From: Spirochaetota bacterium
GTDB taxonomy: Bacteria; Spirochaetota; Spirochaetia; Treponematales; Treponemataceae
NCBI GenBank assembly: GCA_029571425.1
Contig: JAKPSR010000157.1
Span: forward strand, 1-5,916
Direction of reading: 5' to 3'
Length of the DNA: 5,916 nt
Made by a program: the position numbers and the translations under genes. Positions 1 through 5,647 of the stretch are shown piece by piece. The stretch's first letter is position 1. Every line of letters begins with the position of its first letter. The notes below the pieces were generated by a model. That model had not been told where the DNA came from. It worked only from the letters and a program-made list of their open reading frames with translations, and searched no databases.

Positions 1-967
1 CGCGCTGCTTAAAGGTCTCGACGGCGACCGCCGAGATGTCCTCGATCGTCTCGAGCGGGAATATCCCGACGCCTTCGACCAAAACCTCGCTCCGCGCCAC
101 GACGGACGGCCGCGCGACGATGGCGGGGACGGCTACCTTCACCCAGTTACCGCCGTCGAGGGGAATGCGCACGACGTGCTCTTCCTTGACGGGCGAAAGG
201 CCGACGAGACACAGGACGTTAAGACGCGCCTTAGCGCGCGGAACCGAAAGCTCCTCATCGAGGGACGAGGGGACGGGGAATGGATAGAGATGCCGCTGAT
301 TGGCGAACGCGAGCTTTACCTGATCGCGGTCGATGCGGGCGTCGTCCGGGCGTCCCACGCCCCGATAAAAGAGCATGCTGAGCCACCTGGCGAGCGCCGA
401 GTTGTTGAACCGTATCGTCGCCGAGTCGGGATCGACGGGAACCTGGGCGCCCTTCTCGAGGGCCGCCTTCTGGGCGTTCGAGACCGAGGTGCCGTACTTC
501 GTCGAGAGGAACTTGAGCTTATTGTCGATGCGGCGGATCTCGACCATCGCGCCCTCGAGCGACCCCGATTTATAGTAGTCGATCGCCTTGATGGCGTTTA
601 GGTATATGTCCTCGTAATCCTCGCCTGGGTATTCCTTCGTGTTGTCGTTGACGAGGTACGAGGCCACCGCCTGGGACACGCTCTTGGTGAACGCGGCCTC
701 GATACCACGCTCGGCCTTCCCGAGCAGGGTATAGGATTCCTTGCTGAGGCCGGCGTAGTGCGCGAGGAGGCCGGCGTCGAGGTGATAGAGGACCCGGTCC
801 TTCTTCGCGTATCCCTCGTCGGACTCTTTTTGGACGAGCGCATACGCCTTGGGGAAATCGCCCGAGGCGACCGCCGCGTCTATGCCCTCGTAATGGTCGA
901 CGGAGCTGCACGCGGCGACCGCGAGGATTGAGGCGACGAGTATGGCTGCCTGGGCGCGTTTTTTCAT
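1..967 (-). CDS. COG3014-like lipoprotein, C-terminus beyond left edge (partial)
   Basis: This is an outer-envelope lipoprotein of unknown biochemical role; 322 residues are visible and the frame is still open at the window edge. The N-terminus is a lipoprotein signal: MKKR, a hydrophobic stretch, then a lipobox ending VAAC with Cys20 as the expected lipidation site. The mature part is mostly helical and TPR-like. A segment at about 117-158 (EDYEDIYLNAIKAIDYY, then LEGAMVEIRR) and one at about 191-222 (ALARWLSMLFYR, then DDARI) resemble the paired helices of COG3014 proteins. A beta-rich part around 247-270 (LVGLSPVKEEHVVRIPL) also fits that family, which usually exceeds 400 residues, so roughly the last quarter is missing. 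The ATG at 967 directly precedes the signal peptide, but its Shine-Dalgarno is weak (GGTG). It follows lpoB by 28 bp and is probably translated from the same mRNA. The family call comes from remembered sequence style, not a search. Confidence 0.78.
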   Translation of the reverse strand, partial: MKKRAQAAILVASILAVAACSSVDHYEGIDAAVASGDFPKAYALVQKESDEGYAKKDRVLYHLDAGLLAHYAGLSKESYTLLGKAERGIEAAFTKSVSQAVASYLVNDNTKEYPGEDYEDIYLNAIKAIDYYKSGSLEGAMVEIRRIDNKLKFLSTKYGTSVSNAQKAALEKGAQVPVDPDSATIRFNNSALARWLSMLFYRGVGRPDDARIDRDQVKLAFANQRHLYPFPVPSSLDEELSVPRAKARLNVLCLVGLSPVKEEHVVRIPLDGGNWVKVAVPAIVARPSVVARSEVLVEGVGIFPLETIEDISAVAVETFKQR

Positions 968-971
968 CGAA

Positions 972-990
972 GCACCGAATCTGGCACCGA
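972..990. repeat. Short direct repeat in lpoB-lipoprotein gap
   Basis: The 7-mer GCACCGA occurs twice (972-978 and 984-990), 12 bp apart, filling most of the gap between the lpoB stop and the next start. It is adjacent to a second tandem pair, ACGGCC at 990-995 and 998-1003. The repeats replace the place where a strong ribosome binding site would be expected. They may be chance in GC-rich DNA; no function is assigned. Confidence 0.3.
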
Positions 991-995
991 CGGCC

Positions 996-1604
996 TTACG
1001 GCCTATAGGACGAGGCCTTGATGACCTTCTTGATCTCGCTGTTCTCGCCGATCCACACCTTGCGGTTCGACTCGAGCTCGATAAGCTCGGCGTAGACGAA
1101 GTAGGTGCGGGTCGACATCTTACCGGCCCGGTCGACGATTGTCTTGACGGACCCGATCAGCATGTAGTCGGCGCCGGTCTCTTTCGCGAGGGCCTTGGCG
1201 GTTTCCTCGCTCGCCCAGGATTGCTGCTCCTGGCGCTCCTCGCGGATCTCGGCGCGCTCGCCCTTGCTCGCGACGAAGTCGGCCTTGTCGCTGTTGATAA
1301 GGGCCGTCTCCATCTTCTTCGTGATGATGGTAGTATCGATGTGTTCGTCGCTGTCGTTGCGGAAGGTCCCGACGATGACGACGGGGAGCCGTCCCTTCGA
1401 CTTTTGGAACTGGGAGACGCGGGGCGATCCCAGGCATTCCCGGATTATGGACTCGCTGACGATGCGAAGGTCGGTGTCGTTCCAGTACCCGCTGAGGTCG
1501 GTTTGGGTATCGGCAGAGACGCGGGTTACCTCGGGGGTCGACGCGCAGGACGCGGCGAGAAGAAGGGCGGCGACGGCCGCGAGCGCGAGGATACGGTTTT
1601 TCAT
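996..1604 (-). CDS. lpoB: LpoB-type lipoprotein (penicillin-binding protein activator family)
   Basis: A 202-residue lipoprotein of the LpoB family. In enterobacteria LpoB is an outer-membrane lipoprotein that reaches through the peptidoglycan to activate the bifunctional synthase PBP1B. The signal peptide is MKNR plus a hydrophobic stretch, with lipobox LAASC and Cys20 as the lipidated residue. The mature domain carries family-like blocks: RVSADTQTDLSGYWNDTD at 28-45, an IIRECL helix at 53-58, LPVVIVGTFRNDSDEHID at 73-90, the helix-strand ETGADYMLIGSVKTI at 142-156, and a C-terminal VWIGENSEIKKVIK. Length matches LpoB (about 200-215). The ATG at 1604 is chosen over an upstream in-frame start at 1658 because it opens the signal peptide, has a consensus GGAGG 7 nt upstream, and the longer form would overlap the promoter. 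It leads a two-gene lipoprotein operon. That it activates a PBP here is inference; it could serve another CsgG/LpoB-like envelope complex. Confidence 0.9.
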   Translation of the reverse strand: MKNRILALAAVAALLLAASCASTPEVTRVSADTQTDLSGYWNDTDLRIVSESIIRECLGSPRVSQFQKSKGRLPVVIVGTFRNDSDEHIDTTIITKKMETALINSDKADFVASKGERAEIREERQEQQSWASEETAKALAKETGADYMLIGSVKTIVDRAGKMSTRTYFVYAELIELESNRKVWIGENSEIKKVIKASSYRP

Positions 1605-1611
1605 CGAGTTG

Positions 1612-1616
1612 CCTCC
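1612..1616 (-). promoter_or_regulatory. Ribosome binding site of lpoB
   Basis: GGAGG on the minus strand, 7 nt before the ATG at 1604. It is the strongest Shine-Dalgarno in the window and decides the lpoB start in favour of 1604 over the upstream in-frame codon. Confidence 0.85.
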
Positions 1617-1629
1617 TACAGGTACAACA

Positions 1630-1658
1630 AGTATATCCCGAGCGGGTTTCAAAGACAA
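1630..1658 (-). promoter_or_regulatory. Sigma70-like promoter of the lpoB operon
   Basis: On the minus strand, TTGTCT (1658-1653), a spacer of exactly 17 bp, then TATACT (1635-1630), giving a predicted start near 1623 and a leader of about 20 nt that contains the lpoB ribosome binding site. The -10 box matches consensus at 5 of 6 positions. The spacer includes a 10-bp inverted repeat, CCCGCTCGGG (1646-1637). Position in the only sizeable gap upstream of lpoB supports the call; it is not experimentally shown. Confidence 0.68.
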
Positions 1659-1674
1659 GCGTTCGCCCGGGCCC

Positions 1675-2031
1675 TTATTCCTCGATAAAGTCGAGCTCCA
1701 CGCCGTTGGGGTCGACGGCGGTCATGATCTTCTTGCCGTCCTTGATCGTCTTCGGGGCAGAGAGGACGCGTACGCCGTGCGCGGCGAGGTGGCGTTCCGC
1801 CTCGCCGATCTGGTCGACGACGAACGTGAGCGATACTCCGCCGTTCGCGTAGGACTTACCCTTGTCGTTGTAGAGAATCTCGAGGCGCGAGCAGCTTTCC
1901 TTGTCGGAAAGGAACGCGATCTGCTTGCCGGGGGCGGCCGATATCATCGAGTCGAAGGAAAACCCGAGGACCTCTTCGTAAAACTTGATGGACTTCTGGA
2001 TGTCGCTGGTCCTGATGACCACACTCTTCAT
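1675..2031 (-). CDS. VOC (glyoxalase/bleomycin-resistance fold) family protein
   Basis: A 118-residue single-domain VOC protein with two beta-alpha-beta-beta-beta modules. Module one runs MKSVVIRTSDIQKSIKFYEE, VLGF, then IAFLSD and SRLEILYN; module two runs GGVSLTFVVD, a helix at about 74-85, then KKIMTAVDPNGVELDFIEE. The DIQKSIKFYEEVLGF and VDPNGVELDFIE blocks are hallmarks of the fold. Of the four metal-ligand positions known from E. coli glyoxalase I, the two glutamates can be placed (E51 and E112), while the two histidine positions appear occupied by other residues. A glyoxalase I role is therefore unlikely and the substrate is unknown. Start is uncertain: ATG at 2031 fits the first beta strand, but the AGGAG at 2046-2050 is 14 nt away and is ideally placed (8 nt) for an in-frame TTG at 2037, which would add two residues. 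It follows aroA by 34 bp and is probably co-transcribed with it. Confidence 0.87.
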   Translation of the reverse strand: MKSVVIRTSDIQKSIKFYEEVLGFSFDSMISAAPGKQIAFLSDKESCSRLEILYNDKGKSYANGGVSLTFVVDQIGEAERHLAAHGVRVLSAPKTIKDGKKIMTAVDPNGVELDFIEE

Positions 2032-2045
2032 TCTCAAGGCGCACA

Positions 2046-2050
2046 CTCCT
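2046..2050 (-). promoter_or_regulatory. Ribosome binding site of the VOC gene
   Basis: AGGAG on the minus strand. Its spacing is 8 nt to a TTG at 2037 and 14 nt to the ATG at 2031. It overlaps a GTG at 2046, which excludes that codon as the start. The spacing favours the TTG while protein alignment is compatible with either. Confidence 0.6.
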
Positions 2051-2065
2051 TATGGGTCGTTACCG

Positions 2066-3394
2066 TCAGGATACACTACCATCGCCGGGAATGCAAACGA
2101 AACCGGCGCCTACCCCGTTCATCCGGTCGTAGAAACCGGGGAACGAGACCGCGCAGCACTCGGCGTCGTCGACGACGACCTCGCCGTCGGCGATCCCGAG
2201 CCCGGCGACCGCGAGGGCCATCGCGATTCGGTGGTCGTCGTAGCTCTCGACGGCGGCGCCCCGAAGAGCGCGCCCGCCCGTCCCGTGCACGGTAAGGCTC
2301 TCTGGCCCCTCGTCCACCGACGCGCCGAGCTTCCCGAGCTCCCGCCGCATTAGGGCGATGCGGTCCGTTTCCTTAAGCCGGCACACGCCGATGTCGACGA
2401 GGTTGGTATCGCCCTCGGCGAAGCACGCGGCCACCGCGAGCGACGGGACGGCGTCGGGAAAACCCGAGCAGTCGAAGGTCCCTCCGACGAGGCGGACGGG
2501 CCGCCCCGAGCCGTTAACGACGAGCGTCTCGCGCGCGCGGTCAAGCTCGATGTCGGCGCCCATCGCGCGAAGGACGTCTACGATGGCCTCGTCGCCCTGG
2601 CTCCCCGAGCAGTCGACCCCGGCGATCTCGAGGCGCGACCCGGTGATGATCGCGGCGACGAGGGGGAACGCGACCCCTTCCCAATCGGAGGGGATCGTCC
2701 TCTCGAACCGCCGGAAGGCTTGGGGTCCCGCGACCTCGAAGTGATCGAGGCGCGCCGGGTCGTAGTCGACGAAAACCCCGACGGACGCGAGCCAGTCGCA
2801 GGTCATTTTTAGAAAAGGCTTTTCCTTCGGGTTCCGAAGGTCGATGACGGTACGCCCGTCGAGGCGAGGGGCCGCCATCATGATGCCGCTGACGTATTGC
2901 GAAAGATTACCCTCAAGCGCGACGCGGCCTGGCTTAAACGGGCCTCGGACGACGGCGGGCGGGGCGTCGACCCCGGGGCGCGTGGTAAAGCCCTCGGCGC
3001 CGAGCGTCTTCAGCGCCTCGATGAGCGCGCGGATCGGCCGCGTGCAGATCGACTCGTCGCCGGTCATCACGGTCCATCCATCGAGCGTCGCCGCGATCGG
3101 CGTCATAAAGTAGAGCACTGATCCCGAGTCGCCGACGTCGACGACGCGCGAAGGCAGGCGTAGGCCTCCCTCGGGCGCGGTGACCCGCCACTCGCCGCCT
3201 CGCGTCTCCACGGAAGCGCCGAACGCGCGCGCGACCTCGAGCGCCGACAGGCAGTCCGCGCTCTCGAGCGGGTTTCGGATGACGGACGTCCCCGAGGCGA
3301 GGGACGCGAGTATGACGGCGCGGATCGTATGGCTCTTGGAACCGGGAACCGAGACGGAGCCGGCGAGGCGGCCCTTGCGCGAAACGACTTTCAT
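2066..3394 (-). CDS. aroA: 3-phosphoshikimate 1-carboxyvinyltransferase (EPSP synthase)
   Basis: Cytoplasmic enzyme of the shikimate pathway that joins phosphoenolpyruvate to shikimate-3-phosphate, giving EPSP and phosphate, two steps before the aromatic amino acid branch. Its 442 residues span both EPSP synthase domains. Visible motifs include PGSKSHTIR at 17-25 (K20, R25), TRPI with R119, LSQYVSG with Q166, SGFPDAVPSLAVAACFAEG around D314, CRLKETDRI (K341, E342, R345), YDDHRIAMA with R389, and SFPGFYDRM at 417-425. The glycine-loop segment is unusual: VGDSGSVLYFM (86-97) where most family members have N-(S/A)-G-T followed by Arg. V416 sits where E. coli has Lys411, a position class II enzymes also change. 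G91, the counterpart of E. coli Gly96, is retained. ATG at 3394 has GGAGA 6 nt upstream and overlaps the preceding stop by ATGA, indicating translational coupling to the thioesterase gene. Confidence 0.96.
   Translation of the reverse strand: MKVVSRKGRLAGSVSVPGSKSHTIRAVILASLASGTSVIRNPLESADCLSALEVARAFGASVETRGGEWRVTAPEGGLRLPSRVVDVGDSGSVLYFMTPIAATLDGWTVMTGDESICTRPIRALIEALKTLGAEGFTTRPGVDAPPAVVRGPFKPGRVALEGNLSQYVSGIMMAAPRLDGRTVIDLRNPKEKPFLKMTCDWLASVGVFVDYDPARLDHFEVAGPQAFRRFERTIPSDWEGVAFPLVAAIITGSRLEIAGVDCSGSQGDEAIVDVLRAMGADIELDRARETLVVNGSGRPVRLVGGTFDCSGFPDAVPSLAVAACFAEGDTNLVDIGVCRLKETDRIALMRRELGKLGASVDEGPESLTVHGTGGRALRGAAVESYDDHRIAMALAVAGLGIADGEVVVDDAECCAVSFPGFYDRMNGVGAGFVCIPGDGSVS
2068..2096 (-). 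promoter_or_regulatory. Possible weak promoter for the VOC gene
   Basis: TTGCAT (2096-2091), 17-bp spacer, TATCCT (2073-2068) on the minus strand, inside the last codons of aroA and just upstream of the VOC gene. Spacing is perfect but both boxes match consensus only partly, so this may be chance. Confidence 0.28.
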
Positions 3395-3789
3395 TTCTGA
3401 TCTCCACAGGCGCAGGGATAGTGTCCGCGACTCGGCCCCGCGAGGGGCGTCTTGTTCCCCTCGGCGTCTATGGCCACGAAGGTGACGCGGTTAGAGAATA
3501 TCGGCATCTCGGACTCGAAGCCCGGTATCTCGGCGAAGACGTCGACGGAATAGGTGACCGACGTGGAGCCGACGCGCGCGCGCTCCATGTGAAACCGGAG
3601 GATCGAGCCGTTCGGGACCCCGAACTTGAAGTCGCTCATGTCCATCGCGCGGGTCACCAGTACCGAGCCGCAGTAGTCGCGCGCCGCGGCGAGCCAGGCG
3701 AACTCGTCGACCCACTTCAGGAGCTGGCCGCCGAAGAGCTTTCCCTGGTGGTTTAGGTGCTCGGTGCGCACAAGAGCGTAGGCATCCAT
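3391..3789 (-). CDS. Acyl-CoA thioesterase, hotdog fold (YciA/BACH type)
   Basis: A 132-residue single hotdog-domain protein of the acyl-CoA thioesterase family, which hydrolyses acyl-CoA to free acid and CoA in the cytoplasm, usually as a hexamer of dimers or trimers. The diagnostic motif is HLNHQGKLFGGQLLKWVDE (11-29): N13 and D28 fit the catalytic Asn and Asp positions of the family and the GKLFGGQLL segment forms the hot-dog helix. Strands follow at SVLVTRAMDMSDF, GSILRFHMERARVGSTSVTYSVDVFAE and RVTFVAIDAEG; the C-terminus is CACGDQK. Acyl-chain preference cannot be read from sequence. ATG at 3789 is preferred since a GGGGGG tract lies 9 nt upstream; an alternative GTG at 3795 would overlap the kinase stop as GTGA and add two residues. 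The stop overlaps the aroA ATG by 4 bp. It sits mid-operon between a sensor kinase and aroA. Confidence 0.92.
   Translation of the reverse strand: MDAYALVRTEHLNHQGKLFGGQLLKWVDEFAWLAAARDYCGSVLVTRAMDMSDFKFGVPNGSILRFHMERARVGSTSVTYSVDVFAEIPGFESEMPIFSNRVTFVAIDAEGNKTPLAGPSRGHYPCACGDQK
3401..3405 (-). promoter_or_regulatory. Ribosome binding site of aroA inside the thioesterase gene
   Basis: GGAGA on the minus strand, 6 nt before the aroA ATG at 3394 and located within the last codons of the thioesterase gene, consistent with coupled re-initiation at the ATGA junction. Confidence 0.75.
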
Positions 3790-3791
3790 AT

Positions 3792-5537
3792 TCACTTTCC
3801 CCCCGTCGCCCCGGACTCGAAGATCTCGCGGAAGACAACCGGATTATACGGTTTCAATATGGAGCCGTCAATTATGTCGTGTATCGACTCCATCTCGGAC
3901 GCCTCGCCCTCGGCGGCGGTGACGAGGAAGACGGGACAGTCGAGCTGGGTCTCCGTCTTGATGAGTCGGGCCGCGCTATACCCGTTCATGCGCGGCATGT
4001 GAACGTCCATTAGCACGGCGTCGTAGTGACCCGGCGTCGCGGCGCGGCAGCGCTCGACCGCGTCGACGCCATCCAAGGCGAGCTCCGCCTCGTACCCGAG
4101 CTCCGCGAGGAGCCTGACGGCGATCTCGGCGTTCACCTCGTCGTCCTCGACGAGAAGGACGCGGCCGGAGCGGCGCGACACGGTCGCGCGCGCGGGAGGC
4201 TCAATCTCCGCGGGTTTACGCTCCGGGACCCCGAGTACCACGACGAAATGAAATGAGGACCCCTTCCCCAACCTACTGTCGACCCAAATGACGCCGTTCA
4301 TCAGCTCGACGAGGCGCTTGCATATCGCGAGCCCGAGTCCCGTCCCCTCGTGGTTTTTGTTAAGGACCTCGCTGAACTGCTCGAAATCGGCGAATATGCG
4401 CGCGACGCTTTCCTCGGCGAGCCCGCAACCCGTGTCGCTTACCTGACAGCGGAGGATGACGTCGTTCCCGAGCTCCTCGAGGTTCACCGACACCGAGACC
4501 CTTCCCCGCTCGGTGAACTTCACCGCGTTCGCGACGAGGTTCATGAATACCTGCGTCAGGCGGAACTGGTCTCCGACGACGACGTAGTCCTCCGGGCAAT
4601 CGAAGTCCACTGACAGGGCAATACCCTTGCGTTCCGCCTTTAGGAAGAAGAGGTCGAGCAATATCTTGCGGATATCGAGAAGCTTGAACGCGTCGGGGTG
4701 GAGGGTGAATTTGTGCTCGCGCATCTTGGAGAAGTCGAGTATGTCGTTTACGACCCCGAGCAGGAGCTCAGACGCGTTCTCGATCTTCTGCACGTACGAG
4801 ACCGCGCGCGGGTCGAGCTCGCATTGCTTAAGGAAATAGGTCATGCCGAGGATGGCGTTGATCGGCGTCCTGATCTCGTGGCTCATGTTCGAGAAGAAAT
4901 TGTCCTTCGCGATGGAATGTCTCTTCGTTTCCTCAAGCTGCTCTGATAGCCGCCGCTTCGTCTCGTCTTCCGCCGTGACGTCCTCGAGGGTAAGGACGAA
5001 GAACCTCTTGCCGTCGCTGTCGTCGAACATGAGAAAGCCCGCGCGCACGCAGATGGTCCGCTGCGGTATGAACACCCTATACTCGCGCGAAAAGCTTTTC
5101 CCCGTCTCCATTGAGTCTGCGATGGTCTCCGCGACGGGGACGAGCACGGGATCGACGAGAAGGCTATAATGCAGGCCGACCGCGTCCGAGTCCGCGTCCC
5201 TACGCAGTATAGACAGGACGACGGGGTTCGCGTACTGCACCTCGCCGTCCGCGTCGAACACCAAAAGCCCGCTGTTAAGGCGCTCGAGCATGGCGTTGTA
5301 GATACTGGCGAGCGCCTCGATCGACCGTTCCCTTGCATGGGCCTTGCCGAGCGAGCGGCGCAGGAGCGTGAATCCGGAGACGGCATATAGAAGGAAGGAA
5401 ACGGCATGAACCCACGCCACGGTGGGAATCCTAAAGGCCTCGGCGCGCGATACGGTAACCAAGGCGACGACAAGTGAGGACGTCGCGGCGAGAAAGAGAA
5501 CGTGGGTGATCATGGTCATTCGGCGCAGTATTATCAA
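3792..5537 (-). CDS. Membrane hybrid sensor histidine kinase/response regulator (PAS-HisKA-HATPase-REC)
   Basis: A 581-residue inner-membrane phosphorelay protein. Two transmembrane helices (about 10-30 and 37-59) are joined by only six or so residues, followed by a coiled linker and a PAS domain (about 76-190: LNSGLLVFDADGEVQYANP to FFVLTLEDVT). HisKA has phospho-acceptor H220 in FFSNMSHEIRTPINAILG. The ATPase domain has N333 and N337 (N box), DTGCG at 368-372 (G1), FADFEQF at 382-388 (F box) and GTGLGLAI at 398-405 (G2). After a Pro/Arg-rich linker comes a REC domain at about 458-575 with acidic E464/D465/D466, phospho-acceptor D511, T540 and K562. All catalytic residues are intact. There is no output domain, so phosphate is probably passed to a separate HPt or regulator elsewhere; none is encoded here. 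TTG at 5537 is taken as start because AAGGA lies 10 nt upstream; ATG at 5519 or 5513 lacks a ribosome site. It is the first gene of an operon with the thioesterase and aroA. Confidence 0.95.
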   Translation of the reverse strand: MIILRRMTMITHVLFLAATSSLVVALVTVSRAEAFRIPTVAWVHAVSFLLYAVSGFTLLRRSLGKAHARERSIEALASIYNAMLERLNSGLLVFDADGEVQYANPVVLSILRRDADSDAVGLHYSLLVDPVLVPVAETIADSMETGKSFSREYRVFIPQRTICVRAGFLMFDDSDGKRFFVLTLEDVTAEDETKRRLSEQLEETKRHSIAKDNFFSNMSHEIRTPINAILGMTYFLKQCELDPRAVSYVQKIENASELLLGVVNDILDFSKMREHKFTLHPDAFKLLDIRKILLDLFFLKAERKGIALSVDFDCPEDYVVVGDQFRLTQVFMNLVANAVKFTERGRVSVSVNLEELGNDVILRCQVSDTGCGLAEESVARIFADFEQFSEVLNKNHEGTGLGLAICKRLVELMNGVIWVDSRLGKGSSFHFVVVLGVPERKPAEIEPPARATVSRRSGRVLLVEDDEVNAEIAVRLLAELGYEAELALDGVDAVERCRAATPGHYDAVLMDVHMPRMNGYSAARLIKTETQLDCPVFLVTAAEGEASEMESIHDIIDGSILKPYNPVVFREIFESGATGGK

Positions 5538-5547
5538 CGCTAGCCGT

Positions 5548-5552
5548 TCCTT
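5548..5552 (-). promoter_or_regulatory. Ribosome binding site supporting a TTG start for the kinase
   Basis: AAGGA on the minus strand, 10 nt before the TTG at 5537. The in-frame ATG codons at 5519 and 5513 have no comparable site, so this decides the start, though six to eight residues of the N-terminus remain uncertain. Confidence 0.6.
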
Positions 5553-5573
5553 GGGTTGCGAATGTCTGATACA

Positions 5574-5602
5574 AGTATACGCTATCGAGTCGGGCGGCGC
5601 AA
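5574..5602 (-). promoter_or_regulatory. Sigma70-like promoter of the kinase-thioesterase-aroA operon
   Basis: TTGCGC (5602-5597), exactly 17 bp, then TATACT (5579-5574) on the minus strand, giving a start near 5567 and a leader of about 30 nt. The -10 box and the next three bases (TATACTTGT) are identical to those of the lpoB promoter. The -35 box matches consensus only in its first three bases and overlaps the arm of an inverted repeat. Confidence 0.62.
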
Positions 5603-5629
5603 ACGGGTTGCGCGGCCCCGCCGCGTTTG
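5600..5629 (-). terminator. GC-rich inverted repeat after trpA (possible terminator or operator)
   Basis: On the minus strand, a 6-bp perfect stem CGCGGC/GCCGCG with a GGG loop (5625-5611) is nested in outer arms CAAACG (5629-5624) and CGTTTG (5605-5600). There is no run of U after it, so it is not a textbook intrinsic terminator. It lies 20-50 bp after the trpA stop and touches the -35 box of the kinase promoter, so it could attenuate read-through from trpA or serve as a protein-binding site. Assignment is tentative. Confidence 0.35.
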
Positions 5630-5647
5630 AACGAGGGTTTTCTTGCC

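Noticed and set aside
176..601. Plus-strand open frame of 141 codons near the left edge
   Set aside because: It mirrors the lipoprotein gene, which has a signal peptide, lipobox and family-like blocks on the opposite strand.
570..911. Minus-strand open frame of 113 codons within the lipoprotein gene
   Set aside because: It is an Arg/Gly/Pro-rich out-of-frame reading of the partial lipoprotein gene, with no ribosome site.
996..1658. Longer lpoB with 18 extra N-terminal residues
   Set aside because: The extension would put residues ahead of a perfect signal peptide, has no ribosome site of its own and its start lies on the -35 box of the predicted promoter.
1661..1674. Palindromic GGGCCCGGGC just after the VOC stop as a terminator
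   Set aside because: The symmetrical arms are too short and leave no loop, and no U-tract follows; restriction-site-like palindromes are expected in this base composition.
942..1688. Plus-strand open frame of 248 codons
   Set aside because: It is antisense to lpoB and its promoter, and its Leu/Asp/Gly-rich translation is the usual mirror of a GC-rich coding strand.
1195..2295. Long plus-strand open frame of 366 codons
   Set aside because: It runs antisense across three convincing minus-strand genes, its product is low-complexity and Arg-rich towards the end, and it matches no family. It is a GC-rich shadow frame.
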